Below are positions 10,256 to 20,693 of a stretch of DNA of 64,000 nt, one piece after another. The DNA is from Rhynchopus euleeides. Lineage: Eukaryota > Euglenozoa > Diplonemea > Diplonemida > Diplonemidae. The position numbers were made by a program, and so were the translations under genes. The stretch spans positions 2,431,910-2,495,909 of the forward strand of contig OY723245.1 in assembly GCA_963210315.1 (NCBI GenBank), in the 5' to 3' direction. Below the pieces are notes generated by a model that saw only the letters and a list, made by a program, of their open reading frames with translations, had not been told where the DNA came from and searched no databases. Every line of letters begins with the position of its first letter. Position 1 is the stretch's first letter.

Positions 10256-13200
10256 ATGGATGTATTCAGATCTTAATAAGAGAGGAATTTTTTTCGCCAA
10301 ATCTACCTCCTCCTCCTCTTAGATTAAGACCTTAGTCCATAAACGGCCCAAAAAAGCCCAACATCTGAATCCCCTTAATTAAGGTCTTAAACCTCTTAGT
10401 GTAACCTCTTTAAGGTCTTACACTCAGAGGTTAAGACCTTAGTTCGATCTTCAGCAATATTACGTTGACAGCGGGTGAACCCAGCAGGTTCCTGCACACA
10501 CCCGCCCCCCGCGCCCCCACCACACGCACGTTCGTGCCCCCCCCCCCCCCCACCACACACTCAGTTGACTCCAACACTCACATCCCCCACGAGGACTCTT
10601 ATTTGCGTGGCAGCAAGTGGCAACATAGTGTGAGAGAAATGCCACACTGCAAAAGTACGCTTGAGTCACAGAGCGGCAGCAGAATACAGGTTGGAGTTTT
10701 GCCGCTCAGCGGATCATCTCACGCGGTGTACGCGTGTGCATTGATGGCAGAGACTGCCTCTTCGAAAGAAGCCAGCACATTCTTCGGGATGGTGGTGGGC
10801 TGGAGAATGTCGTCCTCCCACTCGACGACTTTCGGCCCAGTCGCAGCAGGATAGCCCTTCCGCAGGGTCCGGTCGAACTGGTTGGGTAGGTCCTGGTTGC
10901 AGGCATGGAAGAGGATTCGGGCCCGAGTTGATGCGTGCGCTGCCATGCGGGACGGGGGGAGCACACGGCGCGCGATAGAAAACACGCTGTCACACCCCAG
11001 AGTCGATGCAGTCACCGCCAGCAGATCAAGGCACAGAGTACGCAGCGCGCACTCCCCGTAGTTCAGCCAGAAGGAGTCCACATCGCCCTTCATGCCCTCC
11101 TTCTTGGAGTGATCCACATACTCTACCCACGCCGCCTCCTCGACTTCACGGAACGCCGGAATCCAGGCAGTGATATCCTGGAAGGACATCAGGTTGTCAG
11201 TGTTCCCCATGATCTTGACAGCACGTGGGTTCACGTGTCTCATCGCCTTCCAGTAGTAGTACGACCCCTCCGACTTGTTCCCCCACCACCGCACCTTCAG
11301 CTCCTCTGAGAGGACAGCTGCGACTGGGGACTTGGCATCCAGCAGGTCTTCCAGGGACTTCTTTTCCCGCTCGAGAAATTCTTTCTCTTTTTCCGTCTTG
11401 GCGTACGCGATGTTGTCAAGGTCCTGAATCTTCCCCTCCATGTCACCCCAAACAGAGTGGCTGTGCGACTTCTTCGAGGGGGTGGTGTAGGAAGCCAGCA
11501 GCTCCATGATCGGCGAATTTGCCCGCTCCATCTCCAGCAACTCCTTCTCCAGCCGTGTGACCCCCAGATCCTTGAGCAGCTGGCCCAGCTTCCCCATGCT
11601 GGGTGTCGTACTGCCCTGTTGGAGCTCGGTGCTCACGAACACGAACAGCGCCTTCATGCGCTGGCGCACGTGGGTGTACACTTCGATGCGAGACGAGTAC
11701 CGAGTATCACCTGGGAGGGGGCACTTCACAGCCGGCACCTTCTCCTTTGTGTTGTTCTTTTTTGCAGCGTCGAGAACAGCATGCGCTGCTGGAAGGATAT
11801 CCTTGAGGGTGGTAGCGGTGGAGACTGCCTCGTTCGGCTGGCGGAGGGCTGCACGGATCTTCCCGGCGCACGATTCGAAGAGATCGGCTTCCTCCTGCGG
11901 CGTGCAGTCCTCCCTGAGTTCTTCGACTTCCCCGAGGATGGTCTCCAGCGATGACACAGCAACTCCGGAGAGACACTCCATCTGCACTTCGACCCACCGT
12001 CTGTGCCGATACTTGTTCTCATCCCCGCCCAGCAAGTTGTTGAGTAGGCGGGACACCTCGAAGGCGGCACACCCCGGGAACTTCTTCTCCAGGTTGGCCA
12101 GCATCCAGGTCTCGCAGACGTCGCCACAGTTGTTCACCAAGTGTGGGACGCACGACACGAAGGGGACACCGAATGCTTCGGCGAGTTCACGGCTTGCAGC
12201 TGCGTTGGACCCGCCCTTGTCGGATCTGATGAGGAAGGGGGGGGGCAAGCTGAGGCGCGTCAGCTCGCGCTTGATGTCCTGCGACAGCTCGACCCCGGTC
12301 TGGCTCCCCCTCCGCTCCTCCGGACGTATGAAGATCAGCGATGCGGCGAATCCTACAGCGCTGAGGATGATGGCCGTCGCCTTCGTGTCGCCAATCCCAC
12401 TGTTGTCATGCGACATGCAGTACCTCCCCCCCTTCAGCTTGGCCGTGATGACCTTCTCGCTGTCCTTCGTCAGCTCGTCGCCCAGCTTCTTCACCAGCGG
12501 AGCAACCTTCGGGGGGTCCTTGGGGATGCGTGTGCCTGCGAGGCAGGAGAGTACACCCTGCATCGCGCCCGCTGTGATCCCCGTGTAGAGCACCCCTTTC
12601 GCGATTTTGTCATGCAGAGCGGTTTCACTCGCTTCAAATGCAGTCACAATTGTGACCTGCCCCTCTTCCCCCTTCTTCTGCCTTGATTTCTTCCCCACGT
12701 GCTTGCTGCCGGTGAAGTGGTCCCCCAGGTCGCCTGCCTGGACATGGGGCATCCACAACACCTCGCAGATATCGCAGGAGGGGACCTCCTGAGCCGCTGC
12801 GTAAACGCTCGTCAGCTGCTTGGAATTCCTGTAGTGTGATTTGATGTCGCCGACCTTCACGCAGACACAGTCGGTGTGCTTCTTCATCTCCCTGCGGAGA
12901 GCATCGCCCAGTACCTTCCTCTGGGAGGGGGCAGGTGGGGGGTCAGCAGGGGGTGCGGCCGGCGCGTCGTCACCAACGTCCTCCGCCGGGGGATCTGCCA
13001 GGGCCCCCAGGTCCTGCGCGAGCTGCCTCCTGGCAGCAGTCTTCGCCCCCGCCTTCTTGCCCCGCTTCTTTTTGGGCTTTTCCTCCTCCTCCGTGCCTCT
13101 TTCGCCAGCCAGGATGCGGGCCTTGGCAATGGCTGTGGCCAGCTGGGGCTTCGTGCCGGCCGCCTCCACCCCCTCCGCCTTCGCCAGGTCCACCAGAAAC

Positions 13201-13597
13201 GACTTCGCCTTTTTCTGCAGCAACAGGGCTGCAGCATCTACGGCAACAGTTTGTGCCTGTGACAGCTCCGCAGTAATAGAATCCTCATCGGAGTCAGCCG
13301 CTCTCTTTGCCATATTGCGGCTGCTTGTGTGTGCCAGGTGTGGAAGTGAGGAACGCGCATACATACAAGCATGCAAAAAAGCGAATGTTATTTGGACCGT
13401 GCAGGCTTTTGCAGGATTGGGGGTGGGATGAGAGATTCCTGGGCTGATACCATCCTAGTCCGTCGAGCCGAGGTCAGTTTCTGAGCAAAGATGTTCTGTA
13501 ACCCCTTCCCAATAGGGAAACCCCTGCAGAAAAACTAAGGTCTTAGAATTAAGAGGTTAAAACGCGGAATCTCTTAATAAGGTCTGAATATATCCAT
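10256..13597 (-). mobile_element. Full-length hAT copy (second copy)
   Basis: It starts ATGGATGTATTC, identical to the left end at 7274, and ends CTGAATATATCCAT at 13597. Its left flank (AATATTTC) does not match its right flank (GATAATAC). The right flank instead matches the left flank of the first copy. The subterminal regions contain several CTTAAGGTCTTA / TAAGACCTTA words in both orientations, probably transposase-binding repeats. Confidence 0.75.
10719..13313 (-). CDS. hAT-family transposase, intact
   Basis: The predicted protein is 864 aa, starting at the ATG at 13313 (MAKRAADSDEDS). An in-frame extension upstream exists, but the acidic/basic N-terminus fits a start here. A Lys/Ala-rich disordered region precedes a BED-like zinc finger, C-x2-C followed by H-x5-H (CDICEVLW...HFTGSKH). 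The RNase H-like core shows YCMSHDNSGIGDTKA (first Asp) and IRSDKGGSNAA (second Asp), then an all-alpha insertion. The C-terminus carries the hAT dimerisation block, DLLAVTASTLGCDSVFSIAR. Where family members usually have Glu before the x-FS motif, this protein has Asp. There is no internal stop. The gene fills most of the element and is transcribed away from its right terminus. Confidence 0.88.
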   Translation of the reverse strand: MAKRAADSDEDSITAELSQAQTVAVDAAALLLQKKAKSFLVDLAKAEGVEAAGTKPQLATAIAKARILAGERGTEEEEKPKKKRGKKAGAKTAARRQLAQDLGALADPPAEDVGDDAPAAPPADPPPAPSQRKVLGDALRREMKKHTDCVCVKVGDIKSHYRNSKQLTSVYAAAQEVPSCDICEVLWMPHVQAGDLGDHFTGSKHVGKKSRQKKGEEGQVTIVTAFEASETALHDKIAKGVLYTGITAGAMQGVLSCLAGTRIPKDPPKVAPLVKKLGDELTKDSEKVITAKLKGGRYCMSHDNSGIGDTKATAIILSAVGFAASLIFIRPEERRGSQTGVELSQDIKRELTRLSLPPPFLIRSDKGGSNAAASRELAEAFGVPFVSCVPHLVNNCGDVCETWMLANLEKKFPGCAAFEVSRLLNNLLGGDENKYRHRRWVEVQMECLSGVAVSSLETILGEVEELREDCTPQEEADLFESCAGKIRAALRQPNEAVSTATTLKDILPAAHAVLDAAKKNNTKEKVPAVKCPLPGDTRYSSRIEVYTHVRQRMKALFVFVSTELQQGSTTPSMGKLGQLLKDLGVTRLEKELLEMERANSPIMELLASYTTPSKKSHSHSVWGDMEGKIQDLDNIAYAKTEKEKEFLEREKKSLEDLLDAKSPVAAVLSEELKVRWWGNKSEGSYYYWKAMRHVNPRAVKIMGNTDNLMSFQDITAWIPAFREVEEAAWVEYVDHSKKEGMKGDVDSFWLNYGECALRTLCLDLLAVTASTLGCDSVFSIARRVLPPSRMAAHASTRARILFHACNQDLPNQFDRTLRKGYPAATGPKVVEWEDDILQPTTIPKNVLASFEEAVSAINAHAYTA

Positions 13598-13605
13598 GAT
13601 AATAC

Positions 13606-14190
13606 ATGTATATGCCTGAAATATACATGTAAAATACATGTATATCAAGTAAAAATACATGTATAATACTTGCATGTCAACTATTATACATGTATCTTTA
13701 CTTGATTTACATGTATTTTACATGTATATTTCATGCATTTACATGTATTTTACATGTATAATACTTGTCATGCAAGTATTATACATGTAAAATACTTGCA
13801 TGACAAGTAAAATACATGTATAATACTTGCATGACAAGTAAAATACTTGCATGCAAGTAAAATACATGTATTTTACTTGCATGCAAGTATTTTACTTGTC
13901 ATGCAAGTATTTTACATGTATAATACTTGCATGACAAGTATTATACATGTAAAATACATGTAAATGCATGAAATATACATGTAAAATACATGTATATCAA
14001 GTAAAGATACATGTATAATAGTTGACATGCAAGTATTATACATGTATTTTTACTTGATATACATGTATTTTACATGTATATTTCAGGCATATACATGTAT
14101 TATACATGTATAATAGTTGACATGCAAGTATTATACATGTATAATACATGTATATACTTGTAGTTATACATGTAAAATTTACAAGATCCC
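13606..14190. repeat. Array of short palindromes forming one long palindrome
   Basis: The array is built from ACATGT, TTGCATGCAA and ACTTGTCATGCAAGT words joined by ATAATA or AAAATA. The whole reads as its own reverse complement about 13866.5. For example, the left segment ATATGCCTGAAATATAC (13610-13626) matches the right segment ending TTTCAGGCATAT (14081-14092). The left arm has one extra unit of about 32 bp. Confidence 0.9.
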
Positions 14191-14196
14191 ACCGTG

Positions 14197-17100
14197 AAGC
14201 GACCCCCCAGAAAATTACCCCAGCCACTGCCCCTCACCCCCCCGTGTCCCCATCACTGTCCCCACCCCGTCCGCCCCACGCCGCGCGCTGCCCGAAGTTG
14301 ACTGAAGAGAGATTGCCGGCTATTGGTCTTTCCTCACATATTCAGCTGCTGTATTTGTTTCGCCGATCTCCTTTTTGGTTGGGGGGATTGGGGTTGTGCA
14401 TGTTGGCACGGGGGTTTTTTTTTGGAAGAACATCTAGCTTTTCGCACTAAAAAGACTCGTGGCAGCGTTCGGTATCCTGCATGGACTGTACTATCAGGCT
14501 GTGGAGGGCAACCGAAAGAAAATGCAACCCCAAAGTCTTGTTTTTGACAAGCGTTTGGGCAACTTAGTGTGTCCATATGCCCCTTCTTTGATCTTGCAGT
14601 TCGGAGGAGGGGGAGTAACTGGCGAAACTGTTGGCGTGCAAAGAACCGCGATGCAGCGGGAAAAACGAAGAAAAAAATTCTGTCGCACTGGCAGAGGTTG
14701 GCACAGAGGAAATGTTACCCCTCCCCCCGCCAGAAGAGCATAGCAAACCCCGCATCTAGGGTCGGTGCTGGCACTCTTGTCACATACTGTGTCAGGACCG
14801 ACTCTCCTGAAACCTGGGGCTGCCTTGTTTTTTGAAAAGCTACAAACACGGTCAAAAACCGTCCAAAATAATTTCGAGCGCGTCGATCGCTCAGGCCATT
14901 ATTCTGCTGGGGTACTGAGATCGCGCCAACTTGCAAATGTCCTCATCCGCACCGCACTACCCAAGCAGAAGCGGTGCGGAAGAGGAACCCCCTCCCCGCT
15001 GTTCACCTTGTCAGAACCCATTCTTCTCTAAATCCGTTTTCCGTCTCTCCTGTGTGCCACGCCTGTGTTCCTTCTCGTCGTGTCTCCCATCACCTCCGCC
15101 GTCTCCACCCTCTCCTGCGTACAACCCCCCTGCCCTATGTGTTTGCACCAAACGACTCTCTGCGTGGGTAAGGAATTGCTACAGAGACACGACAGTACTG
15201 ATGACCGGCTTGCTGTTTGGCTTGCTTTTTGTTTGCTTCCTCTATTCTGCACGGAGACACCTTCACAGGCGAACACAGCTCTCCACGATAAGTAGCATTC
15301 GATGCACCGACAGCAGAGGCCAGAGTGGATCGGCGGGTATTTCTTCAATGCACGCGCCTCTGGTGATCCGAGAGATCAACCCGTCTCCAGCGAAGGGAAA
15401 GCGATGCTGCCAGCGAATGCTGCCTTCTCTTCTGAATAGCCCTTCCAAATATCCCCCTTTGGCCCGTGTGCCGCGGGTCATGCCATGTGTCAAAATTGCA
15501 AAGGCGGTTTCCGTTCCTCCCAAAGCCTTTCCTTTTCCCTTTGTACTTTCTGGTCGAATATCCGTTGTTTCCGTGGGAACCATCATTTCTCATATTGCTG
15601 TCAGTTCTCGGCAGAGTGTTGCAGTGGTCCTTGAGACGGCTGTTGACAACGAGTCAGCATTTGCAGGTCTTCAGCCCTCTGCTGACCTCCAACACCAACA
15701 CGAGCCGGCAGACGCTCTTCGCCCTCCTCTGCGGGAGAGTCGGACGGGCTGTTGGACCCACCCCACCCCCGTATTTTCCTTCAAAAAATCGAGGTTCTCA
15801 AGGTTCATGAGAACTGGCAATCATGCTGTGCCTGGAGGCGAGGCCCGCACAACAACATGAATCCGCACACACACTGCACCTCCAGTTGGCAAAGATCCTC
15901 GGATCGCGGCAGCCCTGCAGTTCCCACCGCCCCCGACCCCCGCCCCCCGTTCACTCTTTTGCCCACACAACATCCCAAACACAAGACAGGCCGAGCACAG
16001 CACTGTAACAGATCTCGGACGCAACCTGCACAACAAGTGGGGGGAGGCCAATTCTGTGATTTTTCTTTTTCCTTTTTCCTTCGACCTCACTGCCCGCCCC
16101 TCCCTTCACCCCGGCACTGCACGTCATCCAGAATAGTGCCGGGCAGGGGGGGCGCCTGTAGTGCTGGCATTGCAAGGGGCATGGTTCATTCAAATCAGCA
16201 TACCCACACCTTGACGTCTGCGGCACTGCTAGCAGTGTGGCGGAGAGTATCACACCCACGACCACCCCCCTCTCGCTTTGGAGAGGCAACGTATTCACCT
16301 CATACCCATACCGCCCTCATGCGAGGGCCGGTTTAATAGTCACCCCCCCCACTCCCCCCCGTTCTGTGCTGCCCTTAGTCAACAGCTTTCAACAAATCAT
16401 GCATCCCCCTGTCTCCCGTCCCACCAACCCTGATCCCCGGCCCCCGACGACACCCATCCCTGGTCCACTCTCCCGACGATTGTGCCAGCTGAGCGGCCTT
16501 TTGGCTGTGGCGCGGCACGGCTTCCAGGGAGGGTTTCAAGCAAAGGGGTGTGGGGGCGGGGAGGGTGTTCGCCTTGCCCGCTTGCGGTCCGTCGAGGATA
16601 CAGAAAGGAAGAATGTGGTGAAGGCCGGGTTGAGATATACACACGGCAACTGCTAGACCCAAGGAAGGAGGGCCTGCCGCAGGTCTCCGAGGGTTTTGTT
16701 TACCGAAGCTGGGCGCTTGGGAGGGGGTGTGGTGCTTCAGGATGACTACTACTCATAGCTCCTGGTTTGTGTTGTCCTCTCAGGGGGTCTTCGTTATTGG
16801 GGGTGCTCGGCACCGCAGACAAGACCTCCTCGTCAGGATGCATACGCATATGCCGTCCGACCGATTCAACCGGTGGCCCTGCCCCGTCTTTCTCATTACT
16901 GCCATTGTGCTCGTTCAATAGGAAAAGACACTAGTGTCTGGGGCAGGGGCTCGGTGTGGGCCGAATATGCTGATGACGGATGGCCGTGTGGCAGCGTTGC
17001 TGCCGGTACGGTGACCTGGTTCATGACTAGATTCTGTTCAGCAACTCAACCCTTAACGATGTGTCGGTGAGAAGCCACTGTGTGCCCTCGGTGCCTGCTG

Positions 17101-19330
17101 CATTGCAAAGAAAGGCACATTACATGTGTAGGGTTGCGCCAAGAGTCTGCTCAATGCACCCTACACTGGGTAATGTAGACTTTTCAAAGTGGGTGCCAAC
17201 AGGGTGGGAGTGTGCTTGACTGTGCCCGGGTGACGCCGGACCACACTCCAACAACGTGTGCACACGACCAGTAGTGCCACGTGCAGCCCCGCCCTCCCCT
17301 GCAGGGCATGCCTGGGCTGGGTCCTTAACACCCCCGGGTCACCCCCACCCCTCCCCGCCCACCCCCTTGTCTCTTATTCACGTCACTCACCATCACTACA
17401 GCACTGCACAGCACTGACCCGCCCCCCCTGCCGCTTCCCCACTTGCAAATTATACCACCGATGCCCGCAGCACGCCTCATGGGGTGTTGCGGGTATGCCC
17501 GAATTAGCACCCTTGATGTGGGCCATTAAACAAAAATGTGAACGATGCTTCTCCAGGTGACTGCACCGACTGTATTGATGCTCGTTGTGCCACGGCAAAT
17601 GAAAGTGTCCCCCGTGCAAAATGCCTGCCTTGACAGATTTGGTTCGTTCCGCACCAGAGGCGTCGCTGTCACGGCGCAGTGTTGAGCAGTCATGCTCCTT
17701 CTGTTGCGTTGGTGTCACCGTTTCTGTGTGTCTCTGACATTCTGTAAGGCTTCGTCGTGGGGTCACTGCGCAAGGCACGGGCACAATAGGGGGTGGTGAG
17801 GTTGTCTTGACACACGTGACAGATACATGACAGATACATCATGTGTGTCTCCCTCTGCGACCAAGCGAAGCTGCCTGGCGGGGTGTGGCTGTTCCAAAGC
17901 CAGGAGACCTAAACGGTGCAGGCCCTCCGCCACACCTCCAGCAGCACAAATAAGCCGCAAGAGAAGGAGAGCCCACCCACGACGCTCCCCTGCACGGGCC
18001 AGGCGAACTCTATCACCGCATTGGTTTTGTGGGGCGCAGTCAGACCCGTCTGATCAGCCCCATATTCCCCTTCCCCCACCACTCACCGGTTAGAGTGCAG
18101 CTTTGCCTGACATCATGCACACGCGTGCGAACCTTTTGTTTCCCTGGATAGAGGCGAGAAGGGGCTGGCAAGGAGACGCCATCAGAATGTTCAACCGGAA
18201 AGTGGCAGCCAGGTCAAGTCCTGCTTCCTTTTGTTTTGTCTTCTGGAGGCATGTCGCTCTTTGCTGCGTTGTTCACTGGATGACACCGTCACGCGCCGCG
18301 TGTGCGAGTTGTGCACTTAACAAAAAGGTAGCTCGGATCTGTTCAGACAGTTTCTGGGCATCCATCAAGCGCAATGAGAACGATTTCAGGAAGGCATCGG
18401 TCATCCTGCCGAGTCTGCACTCTACACAGTCTACACACAATACGTCCACACACGTGCCGAGTGGGTAACGACCCATGGCGGGTCTGCTCGCTCGAACACG
18501 TCGTCACCACACACACATTCATCACCCGCTGGTTTGGTTAAAATACTGGCTTTGCCATCCTCTTGTCCCGTTTTTTCTTTTTCCCACATCCCCCCTCTCC
18601 CCCCGAACCTGCCTTTTCGTTTCTTTGTTCTCCACGTTCCGACATTAATAAACTTCTCTTCTTTTTCCCGCAGGCAACAATACAGAAGGGCGACACCACG
18701 CTGCCTGGCTCATCCCGTGGCGTCAGGCGGGTTGGTCATCGAGACCAACAAGCCACGGTCGCGCTACGACACTGCTATGAATGCCAAAAAAATCAACAAA
18801 CGAGGGGGGGGGGTGGCGGGGTGGCGGTATGCCACCCCACGCAAACCTGGCAGGGTGAATGGGGAAAACCACATGTGAGTCGAGCCTCGCAGCTACCGCC
18901 CCACCCCACCCCACCTCCCCCCATCCCCCCCAGAGGGATACTTTGAAACCATTAGGACCGGTCACCCCCTCATCACCCACCCACCCCAATTTGGAGACAC
19001 AACCTGCATAACGAGTGAAGGGTGATCATTCTTGTGCTCCCTTCGACTTCTGTTTCACGACCCCCCCCCCCCCCAATTAGGAAGGAAGTCACGGCTGCTA
19101 CGCGTTTTTTTGTTTGCGGCGCGGCCTCCACTGGAGGCCTCCACACCACCACCACCACCACCCAGACCCCCTCAGGCACACGTTGCACACACAGCCGCTA
19201 CACACACAGCACCACAGCACAGCAGGCAGAGGCGGGAGAAGTTGGGGGGCGGTGGGTGCTGGGAGTGCCTCACCCCCCCCTTGGACACCCCCCCCCCGCA
19301 CCCACTGCTGCTTGCCTCTCTGCCTGCGGC
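14197..19330. other. Long non-coding stretch, no supportable gene
   Basis: Open frames here overlap on both strands, lack the GC-rich third positions of the clear genes, and match no family I know. The longest (14931-15860, + strand) is rich in Pro/Ser/Cys and unconvincing. An imperfect hairpin lies at about 17118-17175, where TGTAGGGT faces ACCCTACA and CATTAC faces GTAATG. A CA-rich and CACCAC-rich stretch precedes the next gene (19140-19220). Confidence 0.5.
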
Positions 19331-20338
19331 ATGCCAAGGACAGCCTCCCCGACCCGCCGCGCCCGCGGGGATGTCGTCGGCGGGAGGGACCGGGTGGCGT
19401 CGGGCGACCCGAACCTGGCGACGCGCGGGCGACGCACAGAGAGTCCGGCAGGGAAGGGCCTGGTGCGCCACTCGGAGGGCTCGCTGCTGGCAGGGCTGAG
19501 CTGGTCTGCCACGGCAGACGAGGAGCCGAAGACATCGCGGGTGCGCCCTTCGGGGATGGACCTGCGGCAGACCTTCAACCACAGCCACCTCACGCCTGCG
19601 CAGGGCGGGGTGTGCCCCACCGTCGTCGACAGGAAGACGGGCAGGCGCCCCTCCCCTGAAAAGCACCGCCACGACCGGCAGCGATTGCACACCAAAACCC
19701 TGGGGCTGCACGCAAAGCGGTGGGACTCCTCCATGCGCGCCACCGCCTGCACCGTGATACCCGACAGGGCGGGAGAGAAGCCGCGAGGGAAGAGCAGGAC
19801 GCACTCTCCACAGAAGGGCTCCGTGCTGAACGTCGAAAAGAATGCCCTGTCGCATGATGTCGACAGCAGGAAGCGTGGCAGGGGGTACGGCCTGCAGGGG
19901 ACAGGCAGTGTGGGGGTGCCGACGGCAGGGCTGACCTCCTCGCAGCTGTTCCCCAAGGGGGAGTACGACGAGTCGCCGCCGCGGGCCAGGAAGGGGAGGT
20001 CGATGTCCCCGATGAAGGTCCCCACGCAGGTGGAGCTGGCGATGCACTTCCCAGCGGAGAACACGACGAGGGCGAAGCAGCAGTGGATTGCATCGCAGAC
20101 GCGGGCACACCTCATGGGCCCTGCAGGGGCGCCCTCCCACGCGGCACCGGGGGTCGGGCCGAGGCGTGCCATGGATGGGACAGAAGCACGGGCACAGTCT
20201 CCTAAGTTTGTGAGCACGTGGAAGGCGCCGCCGAAGGCGTCCGTGCCGCACTCCCCGTCGAAGCGGCTGTCGATAACAGGGTCCCCGCGCAGGGGGTTTT
20301 ACATGCATTCCACAGCGAGGCTGCTGGCGTGGGATTAG
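19331..20338 (+). CDS. Hypothetical basic, low-complexity protein (335 aa)
   Basis: The frame uses G/C-rich third positions like the recognised host genes and opens at ATG 19331 (MPRTASPTRRARG). The same frame is open upstream to 19022, but that part is homopolymeric Thr/Pro sequence typical of untranslated DNA, so I start at 19331. The protein is rich in Arg, Lys, Ser and Pro, with SP motifs such as RSMSPMK, KFVSTWK and RLSITGSPRRG. It shows no signal peptide, membrane segment or known domain, and it looks disordered. SP/TP-basic motifs suggest a phosphoprotein or cytoskeletal or nucleic-acid-associated protein, which is inference only. It lies 355 bp upstream of the first ammonium transporter on the same strand. 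Confidence 0.65.
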   Translation: MPRTASPTRRARGDVVGGRDRVASGDPNLATRGRRTESPAGKGLVRHSEGSLLAGLSWSATADEEPKTSRVRPSGMDLRQTFNHSHLTPAQGGVCPTVVDRKTGRRPSPEKHRHDRQRLHTKTLGLHAKRWDSSMRATACTVIPDRAGEKPRGKSRTHSPQKGSVLNVEKNALSHDVDSRKRGRGYGLQGTGSVGVPTAGLTSSQLFPKGEYDESPPRARKGRSMSPMKVPTQVELAMHFPAENTTRAKQQWIASQTRAHLMGPAGAPSHAAPGVGPRRAMDGTEARAQSPKFVSTWKAPPKASVPHSPSKRLSITGSPRRGFYMHSTARLLAWD

Positions 20339-20693
20339 GGTTGGGGTGGGGAGGGGGTGGGGGTGGGGGCGGGCACTGTTGTATTAGAGTGTATCTTAGA
20401 TTCGGGGGGGGGGGTGGTTTGCATTGGAGAAGACTAGTGGTGCAGCCGCGTGGGAGGTTGTGTTGCTGTTGATCTGCTGGGTGGGATGGAGGGTAGAGGC
20501 ATCCCGGTCCCCTCCGCCCTGTGCTGATGGTGTAGAAGCGGGTCGGAGCGGTGGCGTTCCCGTGTGCGGATACTGAGTGATGTAATGCAATGGTTTTAAT
20601 CAGCGAGAAGCTGGACACACACGGACACATACCCCTCCCTCCAAACAGGCATTTTCGCATCTCTTACCTTGATTCAAATCTCTTACCGGCAAT

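Larger units (their letters stand above)
7274..13597 (-). mobile_element. hAT transposon insertion, internally duplicated around a gap
   Basis: The left terminus reads ATGGATGTATTCAGATCTTA and the right terminus is the inverted near-copy CTGAATATATCCAT. The 8-bp target duplication is TATAATAC (7266-7273) against GATAATAC (13598-13605), one mismatch. Eight bases is the hAT size. Removing the insertion restores the palindrome arm found at 14091-14118. Between the ends are a partial copy (7274-9647), a gap (9648-9847), 408 bp of other sequence, and a full copy (10256-13597). Confidence 0.8.
6843..14196. mobile_element. Palindromic element (about 690 bp without insertions) disrupted by nested transposons
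   Basis: The termini are inverted: CACGGTGGGATCTTGTAAAT at 6843 and its complement ending CCCACCGTG at 14196. When the inserts at 6889-7217 and 7274-13597 and their duplicated target bases are removed, the left arm (about 361 bp) becomes the reverse complement of the right arm (13867-14196, 330 bp). The arms differ mainly by one extra unit of about 32 bp. The centre lies at ACATGT, 13864-13869. There is thus almost no loop. No coding sequence of its own is present, so it is non-autonomous. A target duplication is not clear; AA on both sides is possible. Confidence 0.8.

Noticed and set aside
13606..14190. Possible CRISPR array because of short regular repeats
   Set aside because: There are no unique spacers. 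The repeats are overlapping palindromic words, the whole array is one inverted repeat, and the genome is eukaryotic.
14931..15860. 309-codon + strand frame
   Set aside because: Pro/Ser/Cys-rich, no G/C third-position bias and no recognisable domain, with an overlapping minus-strand frame of similar quality.
19022..19330. N-terminal extension of the 335-aa hypothetical protein
   Set aside because: It is made of homopolymeric Thr/Pro sequence from CACCAC and C-runs, with no coding bias. The ATG at 19331 is a better start.
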